64,000 nt of DNA from Clostridia bacterium (GTDB lineage Bacteria > Bacillota > Clostridia > Oscillospirales > Acutalibacteraceae), in NCBI GenBank assembly GCA_017450005.1, contig JAFSYM010000015.1, positions 1 through 64,000 on the forward strand. The letters run 5' to 3'. A model generated the notes under the pieces. That model did no database searches, was not told the DNA's origin, and saw nothing but the letters and a program-made list of their open reading frames with translations. Below are positions 17,885 to 25,806 of this stretch, in pieces. Made by a program: the position numbers and the translations under genes. Positions within the stretch are counted from its first letter, which is position 1. Each line of letters opens with the position of its first letter.

Positions 17885-19798
17885 ATGCGTTGTCCGCATT
17901 GCGGATTCGAGAGTCGGAGCGCCGCCGGCGTTTGTGAAAACTGCGGAACCCCGATTCCGGTTCGTCGTCCCGCACCGCCTGCCGGAAACGGACGCCCGAG
18001 CGGTTCCGCTGCACCGCGCAGGACCAATTCCGCTCGACCTATGCAGAGAAAGCCCACACCGCAAGCGGGCAGTCATCGCGCGGCATCTGGCGCAAAGCCG
18101 CCGCAAACTGCGCGCAGGAGTGCGCCGAGCGGCGCTGCACGCCGACCACAGCAGGGGCAGCCGAAGCGTAAAAAGCCGAAGATGCGGTGGAACCCGAAGT
18201 TTCTTGCTGCATGCGCTGCCATTCTGCTGCTGATTATCCTGATTCCGATCCTGATCGCTGTTATCTCGCATAGTCACGACACAATCGAATCCAATCGCAT
18301 TCAGATGTTCTACTCCGGACTGACCAAAAAGACAAGCGTAGTGATGGCCGGCAAAGTATATGATAAAGCGATCACAGGCAAAATAGACCGCACTGTCAGT
18401 TCTGCGGACGGCATGACGCAGGCGGCTCTGTCGGAAAACGGCGAGTTATTCTATATCACAACGGACAAACTCGCATCTGTCGCCACGGACGTGTGCCAAT
18501 TCACACTCAGTGCAGACGGCTCTAAGCTGGCCTATATGGTCAATTCCGAACCCGAAACTTCCGACCTCTCCGAGTCTTCTACAGAAGAAGAGGAAACGAC
18601 GACACAGGTGCGCCGTTCTCTCCAGGAGGAGGCCGCGTCGACGACGGAGAGCACAACGGAATATGTGCCTGCCGGAGCCAGCGCCTACCTCGACTACACA
18701 AACACATCCCTGTTTCTCTATAGCGGCAGCGGCGCAAACTCCACGCTCATTGCCAACCACGTTGCGCCGGATTCCGTTTCCCTGTCTCCTACCGGTTCAG
18801 TGATTGCCTATTCCGTAACCAACGAAGATGGCGCCAGTTTCGAGGGGTTCTATGCCCTCAACGGCGTCAAGACTTCTATCGGGCGGAATGTTTTGCCGAT
18901 CGCTGTCTCAGACGACGCACTGCAGTCCTATTTTGTCAAGTTTGACAATATCGAGGACGTCTGGGTGCAGAAACTGCTTGTCAAGGCGGGGGAGAACGAG
19001 GTTAAACTCGGAGAATTCGCGGACGGCAATCTGCTCAGCCTCTATCTCACACAGGATTATTCGCAGGTTGTATACAGCGTCACCGGCAAGAATGGCGATT
19101 ACTTCTTCTATTCCACCGAGCATGACAAAGAGAAAATTTCTTCCGGTTTTACGCCGATCTATGCCTACGGTCTTCGTGAAGTCACAAGCGGCAAGGCTGT
19201 GATTACGCCGCTTGAAACATTTTCCAAAACATGTTTCCGCGACGCAAGCGGCACCGCGCAGTACATGGACGGCAAATTCGTCTGCACCAATACCGGTGCG
19301 CTCGGCACTACGTTCCGTATATCGCCCGACGGAAAGACGCTGTACTATCTGAACCCGGACGGAGAACTCTTTGCCTGCGCACTGCGTAAGCTGAACAAAA
19401 CCAGGATCGCAAACCAAGTGATGGCATTTGATCTTTCAGCGGACGGTGAAGTGCTTTACTATGTCAACGCCGACAACAAACTGCACTGTGTCAAGGGCAG
19501 CAAAGATTCAATCGCTGCCGAAAACGTGTATACGTCTTCCGGTTCCGGTCTGGCGGTCACAGATTCGGGATATCTGTATTTCCTGCAAAACTATGAGTAC
19601 GGCAACGGAACGCTCTGTTATCTCAAGGGCAACGGCAAGGTACATGTTCTTGAGTCTATCAAAAATGTGCACGATATTGCGGCGGATATCGGCGAGTATA
19701 TTTACTACCGCAGCGATTTCAGCTCGATCACCGGCACGTACAATCTTTACTACGGCAAGGGCAGAAAATACACAAAACTGTTTGAAAAAATGGGCTAA
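17885..19798 (+). CDS. Zinc-ribbon membrane protein with extracytoplasmic beta-propeller
   Basis: A 637-aa protein of unknown role. It starts with a zinc ribbon (MRCPHCGFES, then CENCG), followed by a Pro/Arg-rich cytoplasmic linker to about residue 100. A single membrane helix follows (AACAAILLLIILIPILIAVI), then a large outside domain. That domain repeats short units such as LSADGSKLAYM, LSPTGSVIAYS, ISPDGKTLYYLNPDGELF and LSADGEVLYYVN, a TolB/WD40-like propeller of about six or seven blades. A Thr/Glu-rich stretch interrupts it near residues 225-255. The topology suggests a sensor or scaffold, but no enzyme signature is seen. It is first in a rightward run with a cyclophilin and a phosphohexomutase. 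Confidence 0.8.
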   Translation: MRCPHCGFESRSAAGVCENCGTPIPVRRPAPPAGNGRPSGSAAPRRTNSARPMQRKPTPQAGSHRAASGAKPPQTARRSAPSGAARRPQQGQPKRKKPKMRWNPKFLAACAAILLLIILIPILIAVISHSHDTIESNRIQMFYSGLTKKTSVVMAGKVYDKAITGKIDRTVSSADGMTQAALSENGELFYITTDKLASVATDVCQFTLSADGSKLAYMVNSEPETSDLSESSTEEEETTTQVRRSLQEEAASTTESTTEYVPAGASAYLDYTNTSLFLYSGSGANSTLIANHVAPDSVSLSPTGSVIAYSVTNEDGASFEGFYALNGVKTSIGRNVLPIAVSDDALQSYFVKFDNIEDVWVQKLLVKAGENEVKLGEFADGNLLSLYLTQDYSQVVYSVTGKNGDYFFYSTEHDKEKISSGFTPIYAYGLREVTSGKAVITPLETFSKTCFRDASGTAQYMDGKFVCTNTGALGTTFRISPDGKTLYYLNPDGELFACALRKLNKTRIANQVMAFDLSADGEVLYYVNADNKLHCVKGSKDSIAAENVYTSSGSGLAVTDSGYLYFLQNYEYGNGTLCYLKGNGKVHVLESIKNVHDIAADIGEYIYYRSDFSSITGTYNLYYGKGRKYTKLFEKMG

Positions 19799-19827
19799 GC
19801 GCCATATACAAAGCAGGAGGATTCAAT

Positions 19828-20301
19828 ATGATTGAAATTACAATGGAGAACGGCGGCGTCATCCGTCTTGAACTCGACAGCAATGCGGCGCCTCTGACAG
19901 TTGCGAACTTTGAAAAGCTCGTTTCGCAGGGATTCTACGACGGTTTAATCTTTCACCGCGTGATTGCCGGATTCATGATCCAGGGCGGTGATCCGATGGG
20001 CACCGGTTTCGGCGGATCAAAAAACAATATCAAAGGTGAATTCCTGGCAAACGGTGTGCCGAATCCGATTTCACACAAACGCGGCGTTATCTCGATGGCG
20101 CGTTCGAATGATCCGAATTCCGCGTCGTCCCAGTTCTTTATCATGCATGAGGACGGCACGTTTCTTGACGGGCAGTATGCTGCGTTCGGTCATGTGACCG
20201 AGGGCATGGACGTGGTTGATGCGATCGCTTCCGTGCGCACAAACGCTATGGACAAACCGCTTGAGGATCAGCGCATGAAGACTGTGCGTATTGTCGACTA
20301 A
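19828..20301 (+). CDS. Peptidyl-prolyl cis-trans isomerase, cyclophilin type
   Basis: A 157-aa cytoplasmic cyclophilin (no signal peptide) that speeds proline isomerisation in folding. Core motifs are LIFHRVIAGFMIQGGDP with the catalytic Arg, ARSNDPNSASSQFFIM, and FLDGQYAAFGHVTEGMDVVD. GCAGGAGG precedes the start, 26 bp after the propeller gene. Confidence 0.95.
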   Translation: MIEITMENGGVIRLELDSNAAPLTVANFEKLVSQGFYDGLIFHRVIAGFMIQGGDPMGTGFGGSKNNIKGEFLANGVPNPISHKRGVISMARSNDPNSASSQFFIMHEDGTFLDGQYAAFGHVTEGMDVVDAIASVRTNAMDKPLEDQRMKTVRIVD

Positions 20302-20311
20302 GGAGGATACT

Positions 20312-21736
20312 ATGGCTTTTACACCGGAATTCAACAGCATGTTCCGCGAGTATGATATTCGCGGCAGAGTCAGCGAGCAGGAGCTTTGCCCGGAAAACGT
20401 TTACCGTATCGTTAAGGCATACGGCAAGTATCTGCATCGGCGCGGCATAGATCGCGCAGTAGTCGGTTATGACAACCGCGACTGTTCTCCTTCATTTGCG
20501 GATGCCGCCATTCGCGCACTGCGCGAGCTTGGTATTCACGTGTATTATATCGGCCTTACGCTCAGTCCCGTCGCCTATTTCGCGCAGTACCATTTGCAGT
20601 GCGAGGGATTGGTTATGGTCACAGCCAGCCACAACCCGAATGGCTGGTCGGGCTTTAAACTGGCGAACGGCTACTCCAAAACACTCGAACCGGACGATAT
20701 CCGCGAGATGTACAGTCTGGTCGATACCGACGATGCGCCCTGCGCCGCTGCCGCGGAAGGCGAGTTGACAGAGGTCGATGTGCGTGATGCATATATCGAA
20801 TCCGTCGTCTCCCGCATTCACATGGGGCCGAAGAAGCTGCGCGTCGTTCTGGACGCTGCCAACGGCGGCGCCGGCATCTATATCTACGAAGTTTTCCAGC
20901 GTTTGGGCTGTATGACGTTCCAGCTGCACTGCGATCCCGACGTGACTTATCCGAACTACTTTCCGAATCCATCGGAGCTCAAAGGCAGACAGAAGCTGCG
21001 CGAAATGGTCACACATCCGTATATTCACGCGGATATCGGTCTGTCATTTGACGGCGACGGCGACCGCATCGGCGTGATCGACGACAAGGGCAATAACATC
21101 TGGAGTGACATTATCCTCGCATATATTGCCAAGAACCTGCTCAAGAAAAAGCCGGGCATTACGGTCGTGTACGACGTGAAGTGTTCACAGGCGCTCACGC
21201 AGGTCGTCGAGCAAAACGGCGGCAATCCGGTGATGTGGAAAACCGGCCATTCCTATATCAAGGCAAAAATGCATGAGCTGAATGCCGATATTGCAGGGGA
21301 GAGAAGCGGACATATCTTCGTCGGCGGCGACAGTTACTACGGATTTGACGACGCTGTATTTGTTGCGGCAAAACTGGTAGAGGCTCTTTCCTGGGACGAG
21401 GACACGATTGCGCAGGCGATTGCGAAATTCCCGCAGTATGTCACTTCGCCCGAAATCAAAGCGCACTGCGCGGATGACAAGAAATACGGCATTGTTGACA
21501 AGATTGTCGAGACGTTCAAGGCGCGCTATCCCGGTAAGGTGATCGACGTCAACGGCGCACGCGTGCAGTTCGAGGACGGATGGGGACTTGTGCGCGCATC
21601 GTCCAATCTGCCGGAGCTGGTGCTGATTTTTGAAGCCGAGACACGCGAGGGCCTTCTGCGAATCCGCAAGATTTTCAAAGATGTGCTCTCTGCCTATCCG
21701 GAAATCAGCGAGTCATGGGACAACGACGTAGAATAA
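20312..21736 (+). CDS. Phosphomannomutase/phosphoglucomutase
   Basis: A 474-aa alpha-D-phosphohexomutase that moves phosphate between C6 and C1 of glucose or mannose. The phosphoserine loop is TASHNPNGWSGFKL, the metal loop is FDGDGDRIGV, and the sugar-binding loop GERSGHIFVGG follows. ATG 20312 has TAAGGAGGA directly before it; this overlaps the cyclophilin stop region, so the pair is coupled. It could supply glucose-1-phosphate to RfbA at 9507-10457 (inference). Confidence 0.93.
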   Translation: MAFTPEFNSMFREYDIRGRVSEQELCPENVYRIVKAYGKYLHRRGIDRAVVGYDNRDCSPSFADAAIRALRELGIHVYYIGLTLSPVAYFAQYHLQCEGLVMVTASHNPNGWSGFKLANGYSKTLEPDDIREMYSLVDTDDAPCAAAAEGELTEVDVRDAYIESVVSRIHMGPKKLRVVLDAANGGAGIYIYEVFQRLGCMTFQLHCDPDVTYPNYFPNPSELKGRQKLREMVTHPYIHADIGLSFDGDGDRIGVIDDKGNNIWSDIILAYIAKNLLKKKPGITVVYDVKCSQALTQVVEQNGGNPVMWKTGHSYIKAKMHELNADIAGERSGHIFVGGDSYYGFDDAVFVAAKLVEALSWDEDTIAQAIAKFPQYVTSPEIKAHCADDKKYGIVDKIVETFKARYPGKVIDVNGARVQFEDGWGLVRASSNLPELVLIFEAETREGLLRIRKIFKDVLSAYPEISESWDNDVE

Positions 21737-21762
21737 TTTTTTAAAAAAATCTGAAAAAAGAC

Positions 21763-21791
21763 TTGATTTTTCGATGACTATAATATATAAT
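21763..21791 (+). promoter_or_regulatory. tRNA-Pro promoter
   Basis: TTGATT (21763-21768), 17-bp spacer, TATAAT (21786-21791), about 18 bp before the mature tRNA 5' end. Confidence 0.6.
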
Positions 21792-21809
21792 ATTGTAGTC
21801 ATCGGACAT

Positions 21810-21886
21810 CGGGGTGTGGCGAAGTTTGGTATCGCGCTTGGTTCGGGACCAAGAGGCCATGGGTTCAAGTCCCGTCACTCCGACCA
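21810..21886 (+). tRNA. tRNA-Pro, anticodon CGG
   Basis: The acceptor arms CGGGGTG (21810-21816) and CACTCCG (21876-21882) pair over seven positions including one G-T. The anticodon arm is CTTGG-TTCGGGA-CCAAG, placing CGG at positions 34-36 and reading codon CCG. The T arm contains GGTTCAAGTCC. The discriminator A and CCA are encoded. It has its own promoter and terminator. Confidence 0.95.
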
Positions 21887-21890
21887 TATA

Positions 21891-21914
21891 AAGGGTGCCC
21901 TTTCGGGTACCCTT
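21891..21914 (+). terminator. Terminator of tRNA-Pro
   Basis: AAGGGTGCCC pairs with GGGTACCCTT over a TTTC loop, with TTGCTTTT following, five bases after the tRNA's CCA. Confidence 0.9.
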
Positions 21915-21955
21915 TTGCTTTTCACATCTGTTTTTACGGGGGGCGAAACAGACGC

Positions 21956-22999
21956 ATGCGCATTGAGGATGTAGATAAGAATTTCCGCGTAGAAAATGCC
22001 GGCAGCGAACAGACGGTTTTTTGTGACGTTCTGCAGCCGCCATTTACCGTTTACGGATTGCTGCATGATGAGGACGGCTATCACCGCATACCTCATTCTG
22101 TTGCTGAAGAGACGAACGAAGGCGTACAATGGCTGAACCTGCACACGGCGGGCGGTCGTGTCCGTTTCCGCACCGACGCCGACAGAATAGACCTGCGTGT
22201 CAGAATGCGCGCCATTACTAAAATGCCGCATTTTCCGCTGACCGGATCAGCCGGTTTTGATCTGTACGCGGACAATGCATACCGCGGAACATTTGTCCCG
22301 CCCATAGACGTCGAAAACGGGTACTCCGCGAGCCTTCAGCTGAACGGACGTTCCATACGTGAAATCACGATAAATTTTCCGCTGTACAGCGGTGTATCAA
22401 AACTTGAGATCGGATTCCCTGTCGGGAGTGAATTGCTGCAAGCTAAGGATTACACGGTGCAGCTTCCGGTTGTTTTCTACGGTTCATCCATTACACAGGG
22501 CGGATGTGCATCCAGACCGGGTAATGCCTATCAAAGCATTCTTTCGCGTTTGCTTTCGTGCGACTATCTGAATCTCGGTTTCTCCGGCAGCGCAAAAGGG
22601 GAGCGATGCATGGCAGAATACATCGCGAATCTTCGCATGTCTGCATTTGTGCTGGATTATGACCACAATGCGCCAACGCCGTCATTCCTGGAACAAACGC
22701 ACTATCCGTTCTTTGAAACTGTACGCACACAGAATCCGCAGCTTCCGGTGATTCTGCTTTCACGTCCGCAGCCGAACCCCACCGCGGAAGATCTTATTCG
22801 CCGCGATATTGTGAAACGAACGTGGGAAACAACTGTCCAAGACGTGGATCAAAACGTGTATTTCATCGACGGAACACAGATGCTTCGTCTGTTTGGCGGC
22901 GACTGCGGAACAGTGGACAACTGCCATCCGAATGATTTGGGGTTTTATTGTATGGCAAAGGCGCTTGAACCGGTATTGAGATCTGTCTTAAACGCATGA
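21956..22999 (+). CDS. SGNH/GDSL-family hydrolase with N-terminal beta domain
   Basis: A 347-aa protein. Residues about 1-165 form a beta-sandwich-like domain. From about 166 the SGNH fold begins with VVFYGSSITQGG, which holds the nucleophile Ser. The LNLGFSGSAKGE block with Gly follows, and the DNCHPNDLG region supplies the Asp/His pair near the end. Such two-domain enzymes are commonly carbohydrate esterases or deacetylases; the substrate is not shown. There is no signal peptide, so it acts in the cytoplasm or leaves by another route. It stands between two terminators. Confidence 0.85.
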   Translation: MRIEDVDKNFRVENAGSEQTVFCDVLQPPFTVYGLLHDEDGYHRIPHSVAEETNEGVQWLNLHTAGGRVRFRTDADRIDLRVRMRAITKMPHFPLTGSAGFDLYADNAYRGTFVPPIDVENGYSASLQLNGRSIREITINFPLYSGVSKLEIGFPVGSELLQAKDYTVQLPVVFYGSSITQGGCASRPGNAYQSILSRLLSCDYLNLGFSGSAKGERCMAEYIANLRMSAFVLDYDHNAPTPSFLEQTHYPFFETVRTQNPQLPVILLSRPQPNPTAEDLIRRDIVKRTWETTVQDVDQNVYFIDGTQMLRLFGGDCGTVDNCHPNDLGFYCMAKALEPVLRSVLNA

Positions 23000-23009
23000 A
23001 TAAGAAATG

Positions 23010-23039
23010 CCGTTATGCTTCAAAAACATAACGGTTTTT
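23010..23039 (+). terminator. Terminator after the SGNH hydrolase
   Basis: CCGTTATG (23010-23017) and CATAACGG (23027-23034) form an 8-bp stem followed by TTTTTC. Confidence 0.85.
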
Positions 23040-23040
23040 C

Positions 23041-23069
23041 TTGACAATACATACTATGTGTAGTATAGT
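23041..23069 (+). promoter_or_regulatory. padR operon promoter with overlapping operator-like palindrome
   Basis: TTGACA (23041-23046), 17-bp spacer, TATAGT (23064-23069). The palindrome ATACTA-TGTG-TAGTAT (23051-23066) covers the spacer and the first half of the -10, the right place for autorepression by the PadR protein encoded just downstream. Confidence 0.7.
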
Positions 23070-23091
23070 ATTATTTGAGAGGAGGTATTGC

Positions 23092-23412
23092 ATGGACATT
23101 CAGTTAAAACGCGGACTGCTGGAAGTCTGTGTTCTTGCCGCGATCCGTGATGAAGATTCCTACGGGTATCAGATCATCAAGGATATAAAACCATATATTG
23201 ATATTTCCGAATCCACTCTTTACCCGATCCTTCGGCGGTTGGAAACAGCCGAATGTCTGACTGTGCGCAGTGTAGAGCATAACGGCAGACTGCGCAAGTA
23301 TTATAGGATCACACAGACCGGCATTCAAAAACTCGAAGACTTCAAGCTCGAATGGAAAGAGATTATGTCCGTATATCAGTTTATAGCAGGGGAGGATCAG
23401 GTCAATGAATAA
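23092..23412 (+). CDS. PadR-family transcriptional regulator
   Basis: A 106-aa winged-helix protein. The PadR pattern is complete: LKRGLLEVCVLAAI, DSYGYQIIKDI, STLYPILRRLE and GRLRKYYRIT, with a short dimerisation helix. GAGAGGAGG lies before the ATG. It overlaps the next gene by 8 bp. PadR-HAAS-DUF4097 operons usually answer envelope stress or antimicrobials, with PadR repressing its own operon. That the palindrome in its promoter is the operator is inferred. Confidence 0.93.
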   Translation: MDIQLKRGLLEVCVLAAIRDEDSYGYQIIKDIKPYIDISESTLYPILRRLETAECLTVRSVEHNGRLRKYYRITQTGIQKLEDFKLEWKEIMSVYQFIAGEDQVNE

Positions 23413-24007
23413 AGAAGCCTTTTTATCATCGCTTCGACACGCACTTGCAGACATTCCGCAAGAGGACCTTGAAAAATCTGTTGAGTTCTATTCAGAAATG
23501 CTGGATGACCGTATTGAGGATGGGATGACGGAAGAAGCAGCCGTATCTTCCGTAGGTGATGTTTCTGAAATTGCCTCGCAGATTCGTGCAGACCTTCCGC
23601 TGCCGACCCTCATGCGGATGAAAATGCCGAGAAGACAGCTGCGTCCATGGGAGATCATTCTTCTGATTTTGGGCAGTCCCGTATGGCTGCCGATTCTCGC
23701 GAGCCTATTCATCATTCTGCTGTCAGTGTATCTGGTCATCTGGTCTTTAGTGTTGAGCCTATTTGCCGTAGCGATTTATCTGATTTGCGGATTTGTCTGC
23801 GGAATCGTCCTGTCTGCACTGAATTATCTGCATGTGGATTTATTGCACGCTGCGCTTCTTTTCGGGATGAGCTGTATTCTCGGCGGCTTTTCGATCATTC
23901 TGTGTATGCTTTCAGTCCGGTTGATAAAAGGCGTTTGCAAACTGACAAAATCATGTGTGCTCCATTTGAAATGCCGTTTGAGCAGAAAGGAGGTTAAAGC
24001 ACAATGA
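23405..24007 (+). CDS. HAAS/DUF1700-domain membrane protein
   Basis: A 200-aa protein. The N-terminal HAAS domain (FLSSLRHALADIPQEDLEKS, YSEMLDDRIEDGMTEEAAV) is a cytoplasmic helical module typically found beside PadR regulators. Three or four membrane segments occupy residues about 85-185. It probably senses or transmits envelope state to the PadR protein; this is inferred from operon pairing. The gene overlaps both neighbours by a few bases. Confidence 0.88.
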   Translation: MNKEAFLSSLRHALADIPQEDLEKSVEFYSEMLDDRIEDGMTEEAAVSSVGDVSEIASQIRADLPLPTLMRMKMPRRQLRPWEIILLILGSPVWLPILASLFIILLSVYLVIWSLVLSLFAVAIYLICGFVCGIVLSALNYLHVDLLHAALLFGMSCILGGFSIILCMLSVRLIKGVCKLTKSCVLHLKCRLSRKEVKAQ

Positions 24008-24993
24008 AAGCAAAGAAAAGTACAAAGATTTGGCTTATAGCCGCGCTTGTCCTGATTCTGCTTGGTACGGTAATTGGTACCGTTTGCCTGAAAACAGTCG
24101 GGTATGATTGGACAGCCTTCCACCCGGACGATCGATTCACGCAAGAGACGCAGCAAATCCATCAGAGCATTCAGGATCTTGATGTGTTCATTCAATCCGG
24201 ATCGTTGTATATTAAACTGACGGCGGATGAGAATCCGTCGGTCACATCCAAACTCAACGGATCATCCAAGGTCTCCGTCGACATTGAGGATCAAAAACTG
24301 ATTGTCCGATCCGAATCGACAGAGGAAATGGAATGGTATGAGCGCATTTGGTACACGCAAGACGAGACAATTACGATCAACCTGACCCGGAAGGAATACA
24401 GAGAAATAACCGTTCACAGTCAGTCCGCAGATATATTTGTACAGGATCAATTGCAGTGTCTCGATGCAAATATCGAAACGAACTCCGGCGATGTGCTCTG
24501 TGATTTAAAAGTTCAGCAGACGTTGAACTGTAAGTCAGACAGCGGTGACGCAGAGATTACGGGAACGTTCAACAATCTGTCTGTTGTGAGCGCGTCCGGT
24601 ACGATCGACTGCAATGCATGCGAAGCTGCCGCGATCTCCCTATTGACGGCAAGCGGCGAATGCACTGTAAGACGCTGTACCCTCGATCAAGCCGTTTTAA
24701 TCTCCAATTCGGGCAATGTCTTTCTGATGAACACATCGCTCGCCGACACGCTTCGCGTTTCAACACACAGCGGAGATGTCATGCTGACCTACTGCACCGC
24801 AAACGCGATAAAGATCGGCACGACAAGCGGAAATGTGCTGGGTGTAACCAATCTTGATTGGAAATACGCAGTCCATACAGACAGCGGCTCTGTCCTTGTA
24901 CCTACGTCCGCAGGAGAACACGCATGCATCGTGCGCACAACCAGCGGCGACGTTGAGTTCCTAAAGCAGAAAGGTGTAAGCGAAAATGGATAA
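24004..24993 (+). CDS. DUF4097-family surface beta-strand-repeat protein
   Basis: A 329-aa protein with one N-terminal membrane helix (IWLIAALVLILLGTVIGTVC) and an outside domain of repeating short strands. Turns such as SGDVLCDL, SGDAEITG, SGEC, SGNVFLMN, SGDVMLTYC, SGNVLGV and SGDVEFL make a beta-helix-like stack. It belongs with LiaG-like envelope proteins. AGAAAGGAGG precedes the start; it overlaps the HAAS gene by 4 bp and the ylmH-like gene by 8 bp. Confidence 0.88.
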   Translation: MKAKKSTKIWLIAALVLILLGTVIGTVCLKTVGYDWTAFHPDDRFTQETQQIHQSIQDLDVFIQSGSLYIKLTADENPSVTSKLNGSSKVSVDIEDQKLIVRSESTEEMEWYERIWYTQDETITINLTRKEYREITVHSQSADIFVQDQLQCLDANIETNSGDVLCDLKVQQTLNCKSDSGDAEITGTFNNLSVVSASGTIDCNACEAAAISLLTASGECTVRRCTLDQAVLISNSGNVFLMNTSLADTLRVSTHSGDVMLTYCTANAIKIGTTSGNVLGVTNLDWKYAVHTDSGSVLVPTSAGEHACIVRTTSGDVEFLKQKGVSENG

Positions 24994-25741
24994 AGAAGAC
25001 CAATTTTTGCGTACGCATGCAAAAGACCTGCGCGCACGGTGTGAAGCACGCAATATACCGACGCATTCAGCTTTTCTCGACATGCGCCAGCAGTCGCTGC
25101 TGGCAGACTATTTTCGTACCAAACCCGGAATACCGCCGCGCTTTCTCGGCGGGTACGATGATGCGGAACGTTGTGTCTGCGCCTTTTTGCCCGACTATAT
25201 GGATGCAGATTCGTTTGGAGGCATCGTATGTATCCGCATCCGAACGGCGTCCGCTTTGCCGAAGCCGCTGACACATCGGGATTATCTCGGCGCGATGATG
25301 GGATTGGGTATCAAACGCGACACGATCGGCGACATTCTGGTGCGGGAGGACGGTGCGGATATAATCGTATTGTCGGACATCTCGGAGTTTCTGTGCAGCC
25401 ATTTTGAGCAGGCGGGCAGAGCACGTTTTCACGTTGATGAGATTTCATTTTCGGAAATGATTATACCGGCTGTTGATTCTAAAATCATGCGCGATACGGT
25501 ACCGTCCCTGCGTCTGGACTGCGTGCTTGCATCCGCTTTCAGACTCTCGCGCGGAAATGCCGGCGCCTATATTGAAGCCGGCCGCGTCTTTGTCAACGGC
25601 CGGCAGATCCTCAAAAACGATTATCGGATGCAGGAAGGGGACAAGATTACATTGCGCGGGCACGGCAAGGCGATCCTGCGCGCCGAGCTCGGCAAATCAA
25701 AGAAGGATCGAATCTTTATAGAACTGGAAACATTCGGATAA
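24986..25741 (+). CDS. YlmH-like S4-domain RNA-binding protein
   Basis: A 251-aa protein in three parts as in YlmH: an N-terminal region, a central domain (HRDYLGAMMGLGIKRDTIGD, then CSHFEQAGRARF), and a C-terminal S4 RNA-binding fold (LRLDCVLASAFRLSRGNA, VFVNGRQILKNDYRMQEGD). YlmH proteins are ribosome-associated and linked to rescue of stalled translation; elsewhere they sit in the division-gene cluster. Here the gene overlaps the end of the PadR operon, an unusual place. It ends at a bidirectional terminator. Confidence 0.92.
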   Translation: MDKEDQFLRTHAKDLRARCEARNIPTHSAFLDMRQQSLLADYFRTKPGIPPRFLGGYDDAERCVCAFLPDYMDADSFGGIVCIRIRTASALPKPLTHRDYLGAMMGLGIKRDTIGDILVREDGADIIVLSDISEFLCSHFEQAGRARFHVDEISFSEMIIPAVDSKIMRDTVPSLRLDCVLASAFRLSRGNAGAYIEAGRVFVNGRQILKNDYRMQEGDKITLRGHGKAILRAELGKSKKDRIFIELETFG

Positions 25742-25747
25742 AACAAA

Positions 25748-25788
25748 ACGCGAAGACAGTCTGCATCATGCATTCTATCTTCGCGTTG
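25748..25788. terminator. Bidirectional terminator between ylmH and the S41 gene
   Basis: AACGCGAAGA (25748-25757) and TCTTCGCGTT (25779-25788) form a perfect 10-bp stem between two convergent genes, with T-rich DNA on the right and A-rich on the left. Confidence 0.85.
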
Positions 25789-25806
25789 TTCTTTGTTCGC
25801 TTCTTG

